A stretch of DNA of 39,420 nucleotides from JBHIAG01 sp046758465. Its GTDB lineage: Bacteria; Acidobacteriota; Terriglobia; Acidiferrales; 2-02-FULL-67-57. The notes beneath the pieces were generated by a model that saw only the letters and a list, made by a program, of their open reading frames with translations, ran no database searches and was not told the DNA's origin. The position numbers and the translations under genes are program-made. Shown here piece by piece: positions 1-8,671 of the stretch (its first letter is position 1; each line of letters opens with the position of its first letter). Where the stretch lies: contig JBHIAG010000007.1 of assembly GCA_046758465.1 (NCBI GenBank), positions 1 to 39,420 on the forward strand, written 5' to 3'.

Positions 1-2
1 TC

Positions 3-1892
3 AGCGAAATTGGCGGCGAAGACATGAAAACGATCTTCTTCACCGGGAACGGGGAAAGCAAGAGCAAGCAAGTGCTCATGCAAAGCGCCTGTTCCGGCGG
101 GACGGGTACGTTCATTGAGAAGACAGCGCGCAAGCTGCAAATTTCCCCCGAGCAGCTGGCTCAAATGCGCTACGAGGGGTATACGCTGCACAAGGTCAGC
201 AGCAAGTGTGGGATTTTCGCCGAAGCCGATTCCAATACGCTGCTCAAGGCTGGGATTTCGGTCGAAGAAATCATCGCGTCGTTGTTTGAGGCGGTGGTCT
301 ATCAGAACCTGGCGAGCCTCACGCGCGGAAACACGCCGATGCCGGAGATCCTCCTCCTGGGTGGCCCCAATCTCTTCTTTTCCGGCTTGCAAGAGGCCTG
401 GCGGCATCACTTGACCAAACTCTGGAAGGAAAGGAAGGTTTCGCCCCCCGCAGGGAAAGAGCCCGAGTCGTTGATCTATGTCCCTGCCGACGCCCTCTAC
501 TATGCCGCCCTCGGCTGTGTCGAAGTCGGCAGGGGAGAGCCGGACGCCGTGGGGGTCTATCAGGGGGCGCAGAAGCTGCAGTGGTGGATTGAAGAAGGGC
601 AGCACGAGGAGAAAAAGAAGCAGGGGCGGCGAGGGCTCTGGGAGACGCTGCAAGAACTGCAAACCTTCAAAGCCAGCTATGGGAACGGCAATGGCGATAA
701 CGGCCAGCCTCACCAAAACGCTTCGGGTCCGCAGAAAGCTGAGAAGCTTTCCCGCGTACTGGTGGGCTGCGATTTTGGCTCAACCACGGCTAAGGCTGTG
801 TGCCTATCCCCGGAAAAAGAACTGCTCTTTTCCTGCTATGCCCTGAGCAAAGGCAATCCCATTGAGGATGCCAAGGAGCTCTTCCGTCAGGTTAAAGAGG
901 CGATTGGTGACGGCACGATTCTGGCGGTGGGAATAACCGGCTACGGCAAGGACCTTCTGAAAGGCATTATTGGCGCCGATTGTGCCGTGGTCGAGACTAT
1001 TGCTCACGCCAGCGCCGGACTCCACTACTTTCCGGACGCCGACTGCATCTGCGATGTCGGGGGCACGGACGTCAAGATCATGATTCTGAACAATGGCACC
1101 GTCACCGACTTCCGCTTGAACTCCCAGTGTTCCTCGGGCAACGGGGCGTTCCTCCAGGGCGTGGCGGAACGGTTTAACATTCCCTTGAGCGAGGTGGCGG
1201 AGGGGGCGTTCCAGGCGCAGGCGATGCCACAATTATCGATGGGCTGTGGCGTCTTTCTCCAGAGTGACATTGTCAACCAGCAGCGGAAGGGATGGCAGGC
1301 GGAAGAAATTTTGGCCAGCTTGTGCGCTATTCTTCCACTCAATGTCTGGATCTATGCGGGGGGGTTGAACAACCTGGGCCAGGTGGGAAGGAAATTCATT
1401 TTGCAGGGGGGAACCCACAAGAACCTGGCCGTGGTGAAGACCCAGGTGGATTTCATCAAGTCCAAGGTCCCCGACGCCGACATCGTTGTGCATCCCTATT
1501 CCGGCGAAGCTGGGGCCATTGGAGCCGCCCTGGTTTCATTGGAGTGGTGGGAAAAGGGAGGGCAAAGCCAATTCCGCGGGTTTGAGGTGGTTGAGAACTT
1601 GATCTATAAGACCACCACCGCGGTCGATACCGTCTGCCACTGGTGCCCGGTAACTTGCCAGCGAAGCTTCATTGACGTGGAGCTGCCAGGGGGGGAAGGC
1701 CGGTCGTGGAGCAAGGTCCCGTTGCTGGAGGGATGGGAGAGGGTGATTGTCAACAACTCCTGCCCCAAGGGCTTGGTGGAGGACGTCAACGAGATGAAGG
1801 CCGTCAGGGCGGAGATGGAAAAAAACAAAAATGCGTACCCTAACATTGGGGACATGGTTCGCAAAGAAGCCTTCCGTCGCGCCACCGTCTAA
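3..1892 (+). CDS. Acyl-CoA dehydratase activase-related protein, BadF/BadG/BcrA/BcrD ATPase family (5'-truncated)
   Basis: The reading frame is open from the first bases of the window and reads SEIGGED before the first Met at 24, so the gene starts upstream and the ATG at 24 is internal. The protein holds the second half of one ASKHA-fold activase domain (SACSGGTGTFIEK, LLLGGPN) and then a complete second one at about 760-1550, with DFGSTTAK, TGYGKD, SQCSSGNGAFLQ and CGVFLQSDIVN. In the family these domains hydrolyse ATP and bind an iron-sulfur cluster to inject an electron into 2-hydroxyacyl-CoA dehydratases or benzoyl-CoA reductases; the large two-domain versions have poorly known roles. 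It ends at TAA 1890-1892 just after a KEAF segment that normally continues into a DUF2229 domain. That domain lies in another frame directly downstream, so this looks like the front of a broken or split gene. Confidence 0.85.
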   Translation, partial: SEIGGEDMKTIFFTGNGESKSKQVLMQSACSGGTGTFIEKTARKLQISPEQLAQMRYEGYTLHKVSSKCGIFAEADSNTLLKAGISVEEIIASLFEAVVYQNLASLTRGNTPMPEILLLGGPNLFFSGLQEAWRHHLTKLWKERKVSPPAGKEPESLIYVPADALYYAALGCVEVGRGEPDAVGVYQGAQKLQWWIEEGQHEEKKKQGRRGLWETLQELQTFKASYGNGNGDNGQPHQNASGPQKAEKLSRVLVGCDFGSTTAKAVCLSPEKELLFSCYALSKGNPIEDAKELFRQVKEAIGDGTILAVGITGYGKDLLKGIIGADCAVVETIAHASAGLHYFPDADCICDVGGTDVKIMILNNGTVTDFRLNSQCSSGNGAFLQGVAERFNIPLSEVAEGAFQAQAMPQLSMGCGVFLQSDIVNQQRKGWQAEEILASLCAILPLNVWIYAGGLNNLGQVGRKFILQGGTHKNLAVVKTQVDFIKSKVPDADIVVHPYSGEAGAIGAALVSLEWWEKGGQSQFRGFEVVENLIYKTTTAVDTVCHWCPVTCQRSFIDVELPGGEGRSWSKVPLLEGWERVIVNNSCPKGLVEDVNEMKAVRAEMEKNKNAYPNIGDMVRKEAFRRATV

Positions 1893-3009
1893 GGATCGCT
1901 CGCAGATCCGGGTGGGGATTCCCAAGGTTCTGAATATCTGGAACACCCACCAGTTCTGGGTGGGTTTCTTGAAAGGTTTGGGGATCGCTTCCGAAAACAT
2001 CGTCTTCAGCTCCGACACCTCCGAGGAGCAGGGGCGGGAGTTTGGCAAAGGCCGCGGCACGGTGGATTGCTGCTATCCGGTCAAGGCCATCAGCGGCCAT
2101 TACGGCGAACTGGTGTTCGGGCTGAAGAAAAAGATCCACCTCCTGTTGAGTCCCATGATCTATTCCATTCCTTCCTTTCTCCGCGGACACGTCACCGAGA
2201 CTCTTACCTGCACGCGGATCATGGCGGGACCGGAAAACATCAAGGCCGGCTTTTTGAAGGAGGGGGATGTCTTTGCCGAGAACGGCATTACCTATCTCTC
2301 CCCCTTCGTGTCCCTGGGTGAACCGGAACTGGTGCCCAAGGAGCTCTATGAGTCGCTGAAAGACGCGCTGGAGCTGGACTTCGACGAGACGCGGCGGGCA
2401 GTGGAGGCCGGCTATCAGGCGCTCGACACCTTTAACGCGAAAATGCGCCAGCGGAGCCGGGAAATCCTAACGTGGTGTGTGCGGGAGGAAAAGCCCTGCG
2501 TTCTGGTACTGGCTCGTCCTTATCACATGGACCCGGGCATCGGGCATGAGATCGAGACGAATTTGCAAAGCGACGGGTTTCCGATTCTCTGGATGCAGTA
2601 TTTTCCCCTTGACCATGATCTGCTGAACTGGCTTTTCGGCGAGGAAGTGCGCGCCGGTCGGATCAAGAGTCCCTTGGATATTTCCGATGTCTGGACTTCC
2701 TCCTATAGCAGTAACACGAATGAAATCATGTGGGGAGCCAAGGTGGCTGCCCGCTGTCCCTGGATCACATGCGTGCTCCGGTTTTCCAGCTATGAATGCG
2801 GGATGGACCAGCCGACCTATACCCCCACCCAGAAGATTGTCGAAGCCTCCGGGACCCTCTTCTTCAAGTTCGGGGATCTGGACTCAACCAAACCGGCGGG
2901 CGGCATCAAGATCCGGGTCGAAACTATTGTCCATTACGTGTCGAAGTATTCCCGTGAGATCATCCAGAAGAAGCTGGCTGCCTTACCTTCCAACTGTCCG
3001 CTCATGTGA
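1831..3009 (+). CDS. DUF2229-type C-terminal part of the acyl-CoA dehydratase activase-related protein
   Basis: This 392-codon frame overlaps the upstream gene by 62 bp in the +1 frame. Recognisable family sequence starts near 1906 (IRVGIPKVLNIW) and runs to the end, with GTVDCCYPVKAISGH, VLARPYHMDPGIGHEI, and MDQPTYTPTQ near the C-terminus. In most relatives this DUF2229/2-hydroxyglutaryl-CoA dehydratase D-like region is fused to the two activase domains in a single chain of about 1,400 residues. The first 25 codons from ATG 1831 lie opposite genuine activase sequence in the other frame, so that ATG is probably not a true start; no strong ribosome site precedes the conserved part. The simplest reading is a single-base frameshift near 1876-1900, either real or an assembly error. 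An independent second subunit is less likely but possible. Confidence 0.75.
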   Translation: MRTLTLGTWFAKKPSVAPPSKDRSQIRVGIPKVLNIWNTHQFWVGFLKGLGIASENIVFSSDTSEEQGREFGKGRGTVDCCYPVKAISGHYGELVFGLKKKIHLLLSPMIYSIPSFLRGHVTETLTCTRIMAGPENIKAGFLKEGDVFAENGITYLSPFVSLGEPELVPKELYESLKDALELDFDETRRAVEAGYQALDTFNAKMRQRSREILTWCVREEKPCVLVLARPYHMDPGIGHEIETNLQSDGFPILWMQYFPLDHDLLNWLFGEEVRAGRIKSPLDISDVWTSSYSSNTNEIMWGAKVAARCPWITCVLRFSSYECGMDQPTYTPTQKIVEASGTLFFKFGDLDSTKPAGGIKIRVETIVHYVSKYSREIIQKKLAALPSNCPLM

Positions 3010-3362
3010 GCGAGCCTTAAGGAACCTACTCAAGCAGGTGAGCAAGAAACTCTGAGAGGATGAGTATCCTCGAATCTGGGCCCAGTATGCTTGGGCTACC
3101 AGTGGGAAGCCCTGCCTGTCCCCAACAATCAAGCCTTCCAAGTGGGCAAGGAATACGGGAATAGCAGCCAGCGCAAGCCCACCTAGTTCACGATAGGCAA
3201 CCGGGTCCAGTTTCTTCAGAACCGGCCCAAGACATTCGTGCTCGCTACCTTCCCACGGGCCTTCACCGGGGCGGCCCGTCTGCTATAATGCCCGCTCATC
3301 CGGGGAGCCTTCGCTTGCAAACATAGTTTCTCGCCCACCGGCTCGGTGGCAAGGAGAGTGGG
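3010..3362. other. Intergenic region with one promoter
   Basis: These 353 bases lie between the DUF2229 gene and the membrane-protein gene. A 34-codon ORF at 3061 was judged too short and unconvincing. The only clear signal is the promoter at 3262-3289. No terminator hairpin with a T-tract follows the upstream gene. Confidence 0.6.
3262..3289 (+). promoter_or_regulatory. Sigma-70-type promoter of the membrane-protein gene
   Basis: A perfect TATAAT at 3284-3289 is preceded by TG one base away (extended -10). TTCACC at 3262-3267 gives a 16-base spacer. The predicted start near 3296 leaves a leader of about 67 bases before ATG 3363. Confidence 0.7.
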
Positions 3363-4787
3363 ATGCGTCGCACGCGTTTTGTGAATATGCTGTTTCTGGT
3401 GCTTTCGCTGGTGTTCTTCTTTGTGCAGGATTTTCGCTGGGCATTGCAGGTCCCGCTGCTGGATCCGGACCTCAAATACGTGGAGCGGTTCGGCCGTTTG
3501 ACGCCTGCGCGGGTGCACGCGTTGGGCCAAGCGGCACAAGAGCGCGGCGACGCCCAGGCACTGGCGTTTGTGGCCCTGCACTTGCCCACTGAAAACCGCG
3601 ATGAAATTTTTCGGTTCACCCAGCAGGCGGTGGCCCGGGACGCTACCCTGACCTGGCTCTACTACCACACCGCCATGCGCTACCGGGAGGACTGGAACGA
3701 GGCGGCAGTGGCCGAGCGCGTCCAGGAGTGGATCGCACGGCTGGAGGCCTTTGCTCCTGACAATGCGATTCCCAGGTTGCTGGGGGCGGAATTCATCCGC
3801 GCCCGGGCCACGAACTGGCCGGATGCTCGCGGGCCCCTGCCGTCCTACTTGGAAGGTTTAGCCGGGCAGGAGGAGTGGCGCGCCGCGATGGCGGGTGCTT
3901 TTCGCCAGCCGCGCTACGAGACCTACGCCGTGCGGCGCTTCGAACTGGAGCGCCAGATACTGCGGCAGCAGGGCTGGGTGAGACCCGCGGTGGTGATTTT
4001 GTCTCTCGTCCGCTATCCAATAGTGAATTTTCGTAACCTCGCCGATTACGTCCACTTGGAGGTCAACTATCTGGGGCGGGCAGCCGAGCACGCCGGACGG
4101 CGGGCAGAAGCCCTGGCCCGCTATCGGGCGACTGCAGCCTTCGGCCGACGCATGGGCTTGGGCGCCACGTCGCTCCTTGATAAGGACATCGCCCAGGAGA
4201 CGGAACGTAAAGCTTACAAGCCGCTGCTGCCCGCCTTGCGCCGGGCTGGGCTTGAGGAGGAAACAGCACGAGCGAAAATCCGATTGCAAGAGTTAGACAG
4301 GACACAGGCCCTGCGATGGGGCGAGGACCCGCTCGCACGGAATAGCAGCTACTCTTGGTCCGCGCAGCTCGTGGGTCTGTTTTTCTGGCTGGTGGTTTTC
4401 TTTGGAGTGCTGACAGTAATCTGTGTAGGGTACGTGAACGCCAAACGCTGGGTGCGGCGGGAGAAGCGCGGACGGCTTTACCAGCTTGTCACGGTGGCGG
4501 AAAACTACATGCCCATTCTGCTGTTTCTAAGCTGTCTGGGTCTCTACCTGATCTATACCCCCTACGCCTACAATTTCCGCTACTACATGAGAGCCAGCGG
4601 AGAGATTCACAGCTTGGACCCGTTGGTCTATAACGTTCTTCCCCTTTGGGAAGTCGTGGTGCGCGGCGCCTCCATGCCAATCAGGGACCCCTTCGCGAGC
4701 TACGTGAATTGGGCCGTGGCGGGTGTGGTGCTGCTGGTGCTGCTGGCAGGCTGGGGAGAGTGGCGTGCCCGCAGGCGAGCTCGCTAG
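3363..4787 (+). CDS. Hypothetical membrane protein with four predicted membrane segments
   Basis: The 474-residue protein starts at ATG 3363, with a GGAGAGTGGG ribosome site directly upstream and a good promoter at 3262-3289. An N-terminal hydrophobic segment (about residues 7-22) is followed by some 300 mostly helical, Ala/Arg-rich residues that resemble a helical-repeat region, though I could not assign a clear TPR pattern. Three further membrane segments lie at about 331-356, 381-402 and 447-463, and the tail is short and basic. The large soluble part is probably on the outer face, anchored between helix 1 and helix 2. I do not recognise the family and infer no function. The gene has its own promoter and converges on the next gene on the minus strand, so it is probably monocistronic. 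Confidence 0.8.
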   Translation: MRRTRFVNMLFLVLSLVFFFVQDFRWALQVPLLDPDLKYVERFGRLTPARVHALGQAAQERGDAQALAFVALHLPTENRDEIFRFTQQAVARDATLTWLYYHTAMRYREDWNEAAVAERVQEWIARLEAFAPDNAIPRLLGAEFIRARATNWPDARGPLPSYLEGLAGQEEWRAAMAGAFRQPRYETYAVRRFELERQILRQQGWVRPAVVILSLVRYPIVNFRNLADYVHLEVNYLGRAAEHAGRRAEALARYRATAAFGRRMGLGATSLLDKDIAQETERKAYKPLLPALRRAGLEEETARAKIRLQELDRTQALRWGEDPLARNSSYSWSAQLVGLFFWLVVFFGVLTVICVGYVNAKRWVRREKRGRLYQLVTVAENYMPILLFLSCLGLYLIYTPYAYNFRYYMRASGEIHSLDPLVYNVLPLWEVVVRGASMPIRDPFASYVNWAVAGVVLLVLLAGWGEWRARRRAR

Positions 4788-4816
4788 CCTCGTTGGATTG
4801 CTCTCGGCCTTTTCGT

Positions 4817-4841
4817 CTCCTGCGGTGAACCCGCAAAGGAG
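4817..4841. repeat. Weak hairpin between convergent genes
   Basis: The arms CTCCTGCGG and CCGCAAAGGAG pair with a two-base bulge around a TGAAC loop. It sits between the two converging genes, but no T-tract follows on either strand, so a role as terminator is only a guess. Confidence 0.25.
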
Positions 4842-4915
4842 CAAGCGGTAAGAGGGAATGACGACGCCCTGGTTGGCGTTCATGGCGCGGTCGGGGAAGA
4901 TTGAACCGAAGGCTA

Positions 4916-6280
4916 TTATTGCTTTCGCGCTAGCCACAGTCGCCGGAGCAAGACCACGTGTGACACCAGGGCGATCACGGCCAGGGCCGGAAGGACAAAT
5001 CGCGTCACCCCACCCAACATCACCACGAACAGGCGGCCATCGCGATTGGGCAGAAGATAACGCGCCCACCCGTCGTCGGCCTGGCTGCTATAGGAGCGAC
5101 CAAAGGCGATGCGGTAGCGGTCTTTGAATGCCATTGACAGCGGAACGCCCAGCAGGGCCGCGGCAGTCAGGAGCACCGGGAGCCAGCCGGGCGCGAGCGT
5201 GTAAGCATAGTAACCCATCGCCAACAGGATGAGCGCATCGGCGTAACGATCGAGCAACGAATCTAGGAGGGTGCCCCAAGCTGAGGTCTTTAGTTTCAGC
5301 CGCGCCAGCTCGCCGTCCACGCCGTCGATAATGGAGGCCAGTTGAACCGTCAGCCCGGCCCACAGGGGTTGTCCGAGCACAAACAGCAGAGCCCCCACCA
5401 GCGCCAAGAGGAAAGAAACAATCGTGACTTGATTCGGGGTCACGTGCGTGCGCGCGAGCGCGGCGGTGATGGGGCGGGAGATTTTCCGATTCATGTAGCG
5501 AGCGATCAGGCCGTCTCCGGGGCTGGCCAAAGCCGCACGCAGTTTCTTCTTGGCGTTTTGGTAGTCAGCCGGGGTGTCAATGTCCTGCCAGAACCTCATC
5601 TGGAGGGGAATGCTGGCTAAGCTGCGCTGCTCGGCGAGACGCCGGGAGGCCCCGGTAAGAGAACAGTCTCCCGCGGCAAACGACTTTTCCAGGGCTGGAA
5701 AGATGTCTTGGGTGAAGGCAAACAGGCCGCAGTCCACCCCGTGGGCCGCGGTGAGCTCCTTGCCGATGGCGCAAACCTGAGCGACATCCGAAACGCAGAC
5801 GTAGGTGGCGTCTTTCGCGTCCACGCTGGCGTCGGGGTTGAAGTCTACCAGCATATGCGAGCGGCCATCGTCGGGGACGCGCGGCAGGAAGTCGCGCAGC
5901 GTGCCGCCCTCATAGAGATGGTCAGACATCAGCACCAGGAAGCGGGGCTGATTGCTCACCGCCGCCCGGGCCCGCATCAGCGAGATCCCGTTGCCCAACG
6001 TCCAGTCGAGGCTTGTCAGGCAGCGGACAGTGATGCCGTCGCAATTCAATTGCTCGAGTCGCGCTTCGATGGTGTGGCCCTCGTAGCCCACTACCATGAG
6101 GACATTCCGGATGCCCACTTGCTTCAAGGCTTGGAGGTTGCGTTCCAGCAGGGTCAGTCCCAACAGGTCCACCAGGCATTTCGGTTTTCCGTTGGCCACC
6201 GAGCGTAAGCGTTGTCCGTCGCCAGCGCCCAAAATCACCGCGGTTCGGATGGGCGTGCCCTGCTTTTCAGCTACAGTCAT
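4916..6280 (-). CDS. Fused nucleotidyltransferase / CDP-alcohol phosphatidyltransferase, probable bifunctional IPCT/DIPP synthase
   Basis: The 454-residue protein has two enzyme modules. Residues about 10-245 form a sugar-phosphate nucleotidyltransferase domain (ILGAGDGQRL, GKPKCLVDLLG, VLMSDHLYE, DIDTPADY). Residues about 255-450 form a membrane CDP-alcohol phosphatidyltransferase with the complete signature D-x2-DG-x2-AR-x8-G-x3-D-x3-D at residues 319-344. This fusion is the architecture of CTP:inositol-1-phosphate cytidylyltransferase/di-myo-inositol phosphate phosphate synthase, which makes CDP-inositol and joins it to a second inositol phosphate. The ATG at 6280 is preferred because GGGGGGAAG lies 5-6 bases upstream; an in-frame GTG at 6295 would lie within that site. 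A myo-inositol-1-phosphate synthase at 15931-17247 could supply the substrate. Another polyol phosphate as substrate, or a lipid-linked product, cannot be excluded. Confidence 0.8.
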   Translation of the reverse strand: MTVAEKQGTPIRTAVILGAGDGQRLRSVANGKPKCLVDLLGLTLLERNLQALKQVGIRNVLMVVGYEGHTIEARLEQLNCDGITVRCLTSLDWTLGNGISLMRARAAVSNQPRFLVLMSDHLYEGGTLRDFLPRVPDDGRSHMLVDFNPDASVDAKDATYVCVSDVAQVCAIGKELTAAHGVDCGLFAFTQDIFPALEKSFAAGDCSLTGASRRLAEQRSLASIPLQMRFWQDIDTPADYQNAKKKLRAALASPGDGLIARYMNRKISRPITAALARTHVTPNQVTIVSFLLALVGALLFVLGQPLWAGLTVQLASIIDGVDGELARLKLKTSAWGTLLDSLLDRYADALILLAMGYYAYTLAPGWLPVLLTAAALLGVPLSMAFKDRYRIAFGRSYSSQADDGWARYLLPNRDGRLFVVMLGGVTRFVLPALAVIALVSHVVLLRRLWLARKQ

Positions 6281-6741
6281 ATTACTTCCCCCCACTACTT
6301 CCGCTCTGCGTCGGTGCCAGCAGTCGGCTCTTTTGCAGCCACGTACACTGCAGCCGTGTAAGTTACCTGACTATCGTCGAGGAAGGAGGGCGCTCCGGTA
6401 TGTGAGCCTCGACTCTCCTGTCCGAGAGCGAGAGGGGTAGCCTGCTACTCTCCCCGGCTATCTCCTTCCCCCAACGCTAGGACGGACCGCCCAAAGGACT
6501 TTCTCCCTGGGCAATATGGTTCCTCCGGGGAGCGAAGTCAAGCAAATTGGGGAGTCCCGGGCGGCGCGTCCGGCGCCAAAACCATGAAGTTTTGGGAACA
6601 AGCCGGGAATCTGTGCTGCCGAATATCGTGCTAGACTGTGCGGTCGGGTGCAGGAAAGACTAGACGAAGCAAAGAGATAGCTTTCTAGCGTTGGATGTCA
6701 GGCAGGACGCCTGGCGGAGTTTTGCCGCTCTGCAAACGACG
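6281..6741. other. Divergent intergenic region
   Basis: About 460 bases separate the divergent IPCT/DIPPS-like and gamma-glutamyltransferase genes. No convincing ORF was found. A small hairpin at 6430-6452 has a GTAG/CTAC stem over GAGA/TCTC with a three-base bulge. I compared the region by eye with glycine, TPP, SAM, cobalamin and yybP-ykoY riboswitch cores and saw no match. Promoters for both genes must lie here, but none stands out. Confidence 0.5.
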
Positions 6742-8421
6742 ATGCGCCTTCTGGGCCTGCTCATCGTTTCAGTACTGCTTATCGTCATGACGTCGAACCC
6801 TCACGCCCAGCAGCCGCGGCCGACCACGCTAGCGGGTCGGTCAGCGGTGTACGGCCCCCGGGGCGTGATTGCCACGAGCCAGCCGCTGGCCAGCGGAGCG
6901 GGGCTCGCCGTGCTCGAGCGTGGCGGCAACGCGGTGGACGCCGCCGTCACAGCCGCCGCAGTGCTCAACCTGGTTGAGCCGCACATGACGGGAATTGGCG
7001 GCGACCTGTTTGCGCTTCTCTGGTCGGCTCAGGAGCGCCGGCTGGTGGGCCTAAATGCAAGCGGAAGAGCGGGGGCACTGATGACGCGGGAGGAACTGGT
7101 ACGGCGCGGCCACAAGCGCGTGCCGTTGGTGGGCGCCGAGTCGATCACCGTGCCAGGCGCACTCGCCGGGTGGGCAGCGCTGCTGGAACGCTACGGAACC
7201 ATCAGCCTGGCGGAGGCGCTGGAACCTGCCCTGCGGCTGGCGGAAGAAGGTTTTCCGGTCTCACCTATTATCGCCCGGCAGTGGGCCAGGGCAGTGGAGA
7301 AGCTCAAGCGGGATGAAGGCGCCCGGACGACCTACCTGATCGACGGTACACGCACGCCCCGCGCCGGGGAATGGTTTCGCAACCCGGACTTTGCGCGTTC
7401 GCTGCGATTGATTGCCGAGCAGGGCGCTGGAGTGTTTTATGGCGGGGCACTCGGCCAGCGGATCGTCGAGCGGGTGCGGGAGCTGGACGGGTTCTTGACG
7501 CTCGCAGACCTCAAGAGCCACCGGGTCGAGTGGGTGGAACCGATGGCGGTTCGCTTCCGTGGCTACCGGGTGTGGGAGCTGCCGCCGAACGGGCAAGGCA
7601 TCGCCGCGCTGGAGATGCTGCGGATTCTGGAGCCGTATGAGCTGGCGGCGATGGGCCACAACTCGGCGCGCTATCTGCACCACCTCATCGAAGCCAAGAA
7701 GCTGGCGTTCGCCGACCTCGCGCGCTTCGTGGGCGACCCGGAGCACATGGAGATTCGGCCCGAGCGCCTGCTGGCCGACGACTTTATCCGCCAGCGGCGT
7801 GCGCAGCTCAATCCTGAACGCGCCACCGAGCAGCCCGAACCCGGTCCCGCGCTGACCGCGAGTGAGACGATCTATCTGAGTGCCGCGGACGCCGAGGGGA
7901 ACATGATTTCGTTTATCAACAGTATCCGTGCCAGTTTCGGTGCAGGGGTGGTGGTGCCCGGAACGGGCTTTATGCTGCAGAACCGTGGCAGCGACTTCAC
8001 GCTCGAGCCCGGACATCCGAACACAGTCGCGCCAGGCAAGCGGCCGTTCCATACCATCATTCCGGCGTTTGTGACACGGCCGGCGCCCGGGGGCGGCGAA
8101 GAGCCGTGGCTGAGCTTCGGGGTGATGGGCGGCTCGATGCAGCCGCAGGGGCATGTGCAGGTGCTGTTGAACATCCTGCTCTTCGGGATGGACGTTCAGG
8201 AGGCGATTGATGCCGCGCGCTTCCGGCATCTCTCCGGCCGCCGCGTGGCCCTGGAAGTACCAATCAGCGACGCTGTGCGCGAGGCGCTGAGGGTGCTGGG
8301 CCACCAGATCGTTGACGAACGTGCGGTGTCGTTCGGGGGTGCGCAGGCGGTGATGCGGCTGAAGCGGGGGTGGGCCGCGGGCTCCGATCCTCGGAAGGAC
8401 GGCGCGGCGGTCGGGCACTGA
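6742..8421 (+). CDS. Gamma-glutamyltransferase family N-terminal nucleophile hydrolase (acylase-like branch), exported
   Basis: I chose ATG 6742 over an upstream TTG at 6691 because it opens with a signal peptide (MRLLGLLIVSVLL, cleavage after about HAQQ). The 559-residue proenzyme is the usual family size. Autocleavage should occur before the Thr at about residue 376 in SETIYLSAAD, which becomes the nucleophile of the small subunit. The large subunit shows GGNAVDAAVT and GIGGDLF, and the small subunit has GGSMQPQGH and DAARF. Where classical glutathione-processing Ggt proteins have PLSSM followed by a Gly-Gly pocket, this one has PFHTIIPA, as in YwrD-like relatives, so the substrate may be an acylated compound rather than glutathione. 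It is expected to act outside the cytoplasm. The neighbouring genes give no substrate hint. Confidence 0.88.
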   Translation: MRLLGLLIVSVLLIVMTSNPHAQQPRPTTLAGRSAVYGPRGVIATSQPLASGAGLAVLERGGNAVDAAVTAAAVLNLVEPHMTGIGGDLFALLWSAQERRLVGLNASGRAGALMTREELVRRGHKRVPLVGAESITVPGALAGWAALLERYGTISLAEALEPALRLAEEGFPVSPIIARQWARAVEKLKRDEGARTTYLIDGTRTPRAGEWFRNPDFARSLRLIAEQGAGVFYGGALGQRIVERVRELDGFLTLADLKSHRVEWVEPMAVRFRGYRVWELPPNGQGIAALEMLRILEPYELAAMGHNSARYLHHLIEAKKLAFADLARFVGDPEHMEIRPERLLADDFIRQRRAQLNPERATEQPEPGPALTASETIYLSAADAEGNMISFINSIRASFGAGVVVPGTGFMLQNRGSDFTLEPGHPNTVAPGKRPFHTIIPAFVTRPAPGGGEEPWLSFGVMGGSMQPQGHVQVLLNILLFGMDVQEAIDAARFRHLSGRRVALEVPISDAVREALRVLGHQIVDERAVSFGGAQAVMRLKRGWAAGSDPRKDGAAVGH

Positions 8422-8544
8422 GGCTGCCAGCCGACACAGAAGCGACTTTTCTCGAAATAGAAAACAGGAAGCAGGAAGCAGGAAGGTGCTGGGCGGAACA
8501 AGGAGAGGAACACCAGCGAGACCCCGGTACCAACAAAAAGAATC

Positions 8545-8610
8545 CCTCAGGGGCTAAAGCCCTTTCTTTCTGAAAGCCTGTACGGCGGGGTTGAAACCCC
8601 GCCCCGCCCA
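8545..8610. repeat. Dispersed extragenic double-hairpin repeat, copy 1
   Basis: CCTCAGGGGCTAAAGCCC (8545-8562) is identical over 18 bases to 34139-34156. It forms a small GGGC/GCCC hairpin followed by a pyrimidine-rich stretch and a second hairpin with GGCGGGGTT and AACCCCGCC-like arms (8584-8607). The copy lies between the Ggt gene and the kinase promoter. Its T-rich spacer could aid termination after the Ggt gene. Confidence 0.7.
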
Positions 8611-8630
8611 AACGTGACCACGGGGGCGCG

Positions 8631-8660
8631 TTGACTTGCTTTGGGGCGCGGCCCTAAGAT
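8631..8660 (+). promoter_or_regulatory. Promoter of the kinase-TPR gene
   Basis: TTGACT (8631-8636) and TAAGAT (8655-8660) lie 18 bases apart. The same TTGACTTG...GCGGCC..TAAGAT arrangement occurs upstream of the second kinase at 22046-22074, which supports it as a real shared module. The predicted start is near 8667. Confidence 0.65.
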
Positions 8661-8671
8661 GCCCGTAGGGG

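Noticed and set aside
1819..1831. A-rich run (seven A, C, five A) as a slippery site for programmed frameshifting
   Set aside because: Family sequence continues in the first frame for about 45 bases beyond it, so the frame change is farther downstream.
3061..3165. 34-codon ORF with GAGAGG upstream
   Set aside because: It is too short, has no recognisable composition and no promoter of its own.
8466..8485. GGAAGCA tandem repeat as a CRISPR or VNTR
   Set aside because: Only about three short units are present, without spacers.
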